A DNA stretch of 6,311 nucleotides from Candidatus Segatella papionis. Lineage in GTDB: Bacteria > Bacteroidota > Bacteroidia > Bacteroidales > Bacteroidaceae. Each line of letters opens with the position of its first letter. Position 1 is the first letter of the stretch. The DNA is taken from positions 1 to 6,311 of the forward strand of contig DBLF01000029.1 of assembly GCA_002297965.1 (NCBI GenBank). The letters run 5' to 3'. The notes under the pieces are model-generated. The model was given only the letters and a program-made list of their open reading frames with translations. It was not told where the DNA came from and did not search any database. The position numbers were made by a program, and so were the translations under genes. Below are positions 5,426-6,311 of this stretch, one piece after another.

Positions 5426-6311
5426 ATGATGAAACATGCTTTCTTGATAATGGCTCATAACAGTTTGCCTCTTTTGCGGGTGCTGCTTTCGATGCTCGAT
5501 GATGAGCGTAATGATATTTTTCTGCATATCGACCGAAAGTCGGATATGCTCAAAAGCTTGTCTCTTGGTGGGGATGGAGGTGGCTTCGATGAGGATTCTC
5601 CAGAGTTGCGCAAGGCTTTCGGCTTGTCGAAGGCTCGTCTTTTCGTACTCAAGGATAGAGTGGATGTTCGCTGGGGCAACCTAAGCCAAATCCGAGCGGA
5701 ATATGCGCTCTTCGAGGCGGCTTTACAGCAGGGACCTTATGCTTACTATCATCTTTTGAGTGGACAGGATTTGCCTATCAAGTCACAGGATGCGATTCAT
5801 CGTTTCTTCGATGAGCATCAAGGCAAGGAGTTTGTGGGCATCAACCATGGCGAGGAATTTGAGTGGGATTGTCGCCGCAAGATGATGCGCTATTGGCTCT
5901 TTACTAGCATCACTCGCTCGAAGTTTGGCTTTCTGAATGCCATCACCCGACGGCTCAACAAGTATCTTTCCGTGCTCTTGTCTTTGGTGTTCCATCGCTC
6001 GAAGATGGATTTTGCCAAGGGTGCCAACTGGGTGAGCATCACTCAGCAATGCGTGGAATACATCGTCAGCCAAAAGGCTTTCGTGTTGAAGAGATTCAAT
6101 TTCACCTTCTGTCCCGATGAGTTCTTCTTGCAAACCTTGGTTTGGAATCATCCTACTTTACGAAGTGCTCTTTACTCCGAGAAGGATGAATATGAGGGAT
6201 GTATGCGTCTCATCGATTGGAAGCGGGGCAATCCGTATGTTTGGACGAAGGCTGACAAGGAGGAAATCCTGCATAGGAATAGAATCTTCGCTCGCAAGTT
6301 TGATGAGCGAG
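5426..6311 (+). CDS. GT14 (core-2/I-branching type) glycosyltransferase, 3' truncated by window end
   Basis: The frame from ATG 5426 is open for 295 codons to the window edge. Motifs of the Branch family (Pfam PF02485, CAZy GT14) appear in order: HAFLIMAHN (4-12), IFLHIDRKSD (31-40), VRWGNLSQIRAEYALFEAAL (81-100), YYHLLSGQDLPIKS (107-120), FAKGANWVSIT (196-206), CPDEFFLQTLVWN (229-241) and LIDWKRGNPYVWT (262-274). In the mouse core-2 enzyme the glutamate of the 'PDE' motif is the catalytic base, so E232 is the likely equivalent. These enzymes have a GT-A fold without a DxD metal site. The family includes beta-1,6-GlcNAc and xylosyl transferases; specificity is unknown here. Bacterial members are around 300 residues, so little is missing. 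A Gly/Asp-rich stretch (48-57) interrupts the region after the HIDRKSD strand. ATG 5429 directly follows and is an equally possible start. Confidence 0.9.
   Translation, partial: MMKHAFLIMAHNSLPLLRVLLSMLDDERNDIFLHIDRKSDMLKSLSLGGDGGGFDEDSPELRKAFGLSKARLFVLKDRVDVRWGNLSQIRAEYALFEAALQQGPYAYYHLLSGQDLPIKSQDAIHRFFDEHQGKEFVGINHGEEFEWDCRRKMMRYWLFTSITRSKFGFLNAITRRLNKYLSVLLSLVFHRSKMDFAKGANWVSITQQCVEYIVSQKAFVLKRFNFTFCPDEFFLQTLVWNHPTLRSALYSEKDEYEGCMRLIDWKRGNPYVWTKADKEEILHRNRIFARKFDER

Noticed and set aside
5783..6151. A 122-codon open frame on the minus strand.
   Set aside because: It is antisense to the GT14 gene, whose conserved motifs in the plus frame account for the region.

Overview
The window reads as part of a cell-surface glycan locus (O-antigen, capsule or exopolysaccharide) from a Bacteroidales bacterium, most plausibly Prevotella/Segatella-like. 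Four sites match the Bacteroidetes sigma-ABfr promoter form TTTG-N19-TAnnTTTG, and coding starts are preceded by A-rich leaders instead of Shine-Dalgarno sequences. The protein families also suit that group. The genus is inference; the phylum-level call rests on the promoters and proteins.

Layout: (1) 1-173, the last 56 codons of a plus-strand NAD-dependent epimerase/dehydratase, whose stop codon lies inside a 13-bp terminator hairpin. (2) 253-1134, a minus-strand LicD-family phosphotransferase. (3) 1275-2726, a plus-strand Wzx-like flippase, divergent from licD across a symmetric double promoter at 1154-1204. (4) 2770-3828, a minus-strand GT2 glycosyltransferase, and (5) 3830-5191, a minus-strand multi-pass membrane protein with GT-C-like features. 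These two form a tightly coupled operon (1 nt apart) driven by a promoter at 5298-5328. (6) 5426 to the window end, a plus-strand GT14 (core-2/I-branching type) glycosyltransferase with its own promoter at 5377-5407, missing only its C-terminal end.

Together the genes could supply a sugar nucleotide (epimerase), add sugars on the cytoplasmic face (GT2, GT14), decorate the glycan with a phospho-substituent (LicD), move the lipid-linked product across the inner membrane (flippase) and possibly modify it on the periplasmic side (GT-C-like protein). This pathway is inferred from families and proximity only.

The most unusual feature is organisation. Gene orientation alternates, and short tandem repeats of four unrelated unit lengths sit at gene edges or in a variable loop: 15 nt at 187-216, 17 nt at 2715-2782, 24 nt at 3343-3414 and 20/21 nt at 5150-5252. 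One array contains the start codon of the membrane protein gene; another supplies the stop codons of two convergent genes. I see no tRNA, rRNA, CRISPR array, insertion sequence or prophage gene. No gene-free stretch exceeds 300 bases; the longest is 5192-5425.
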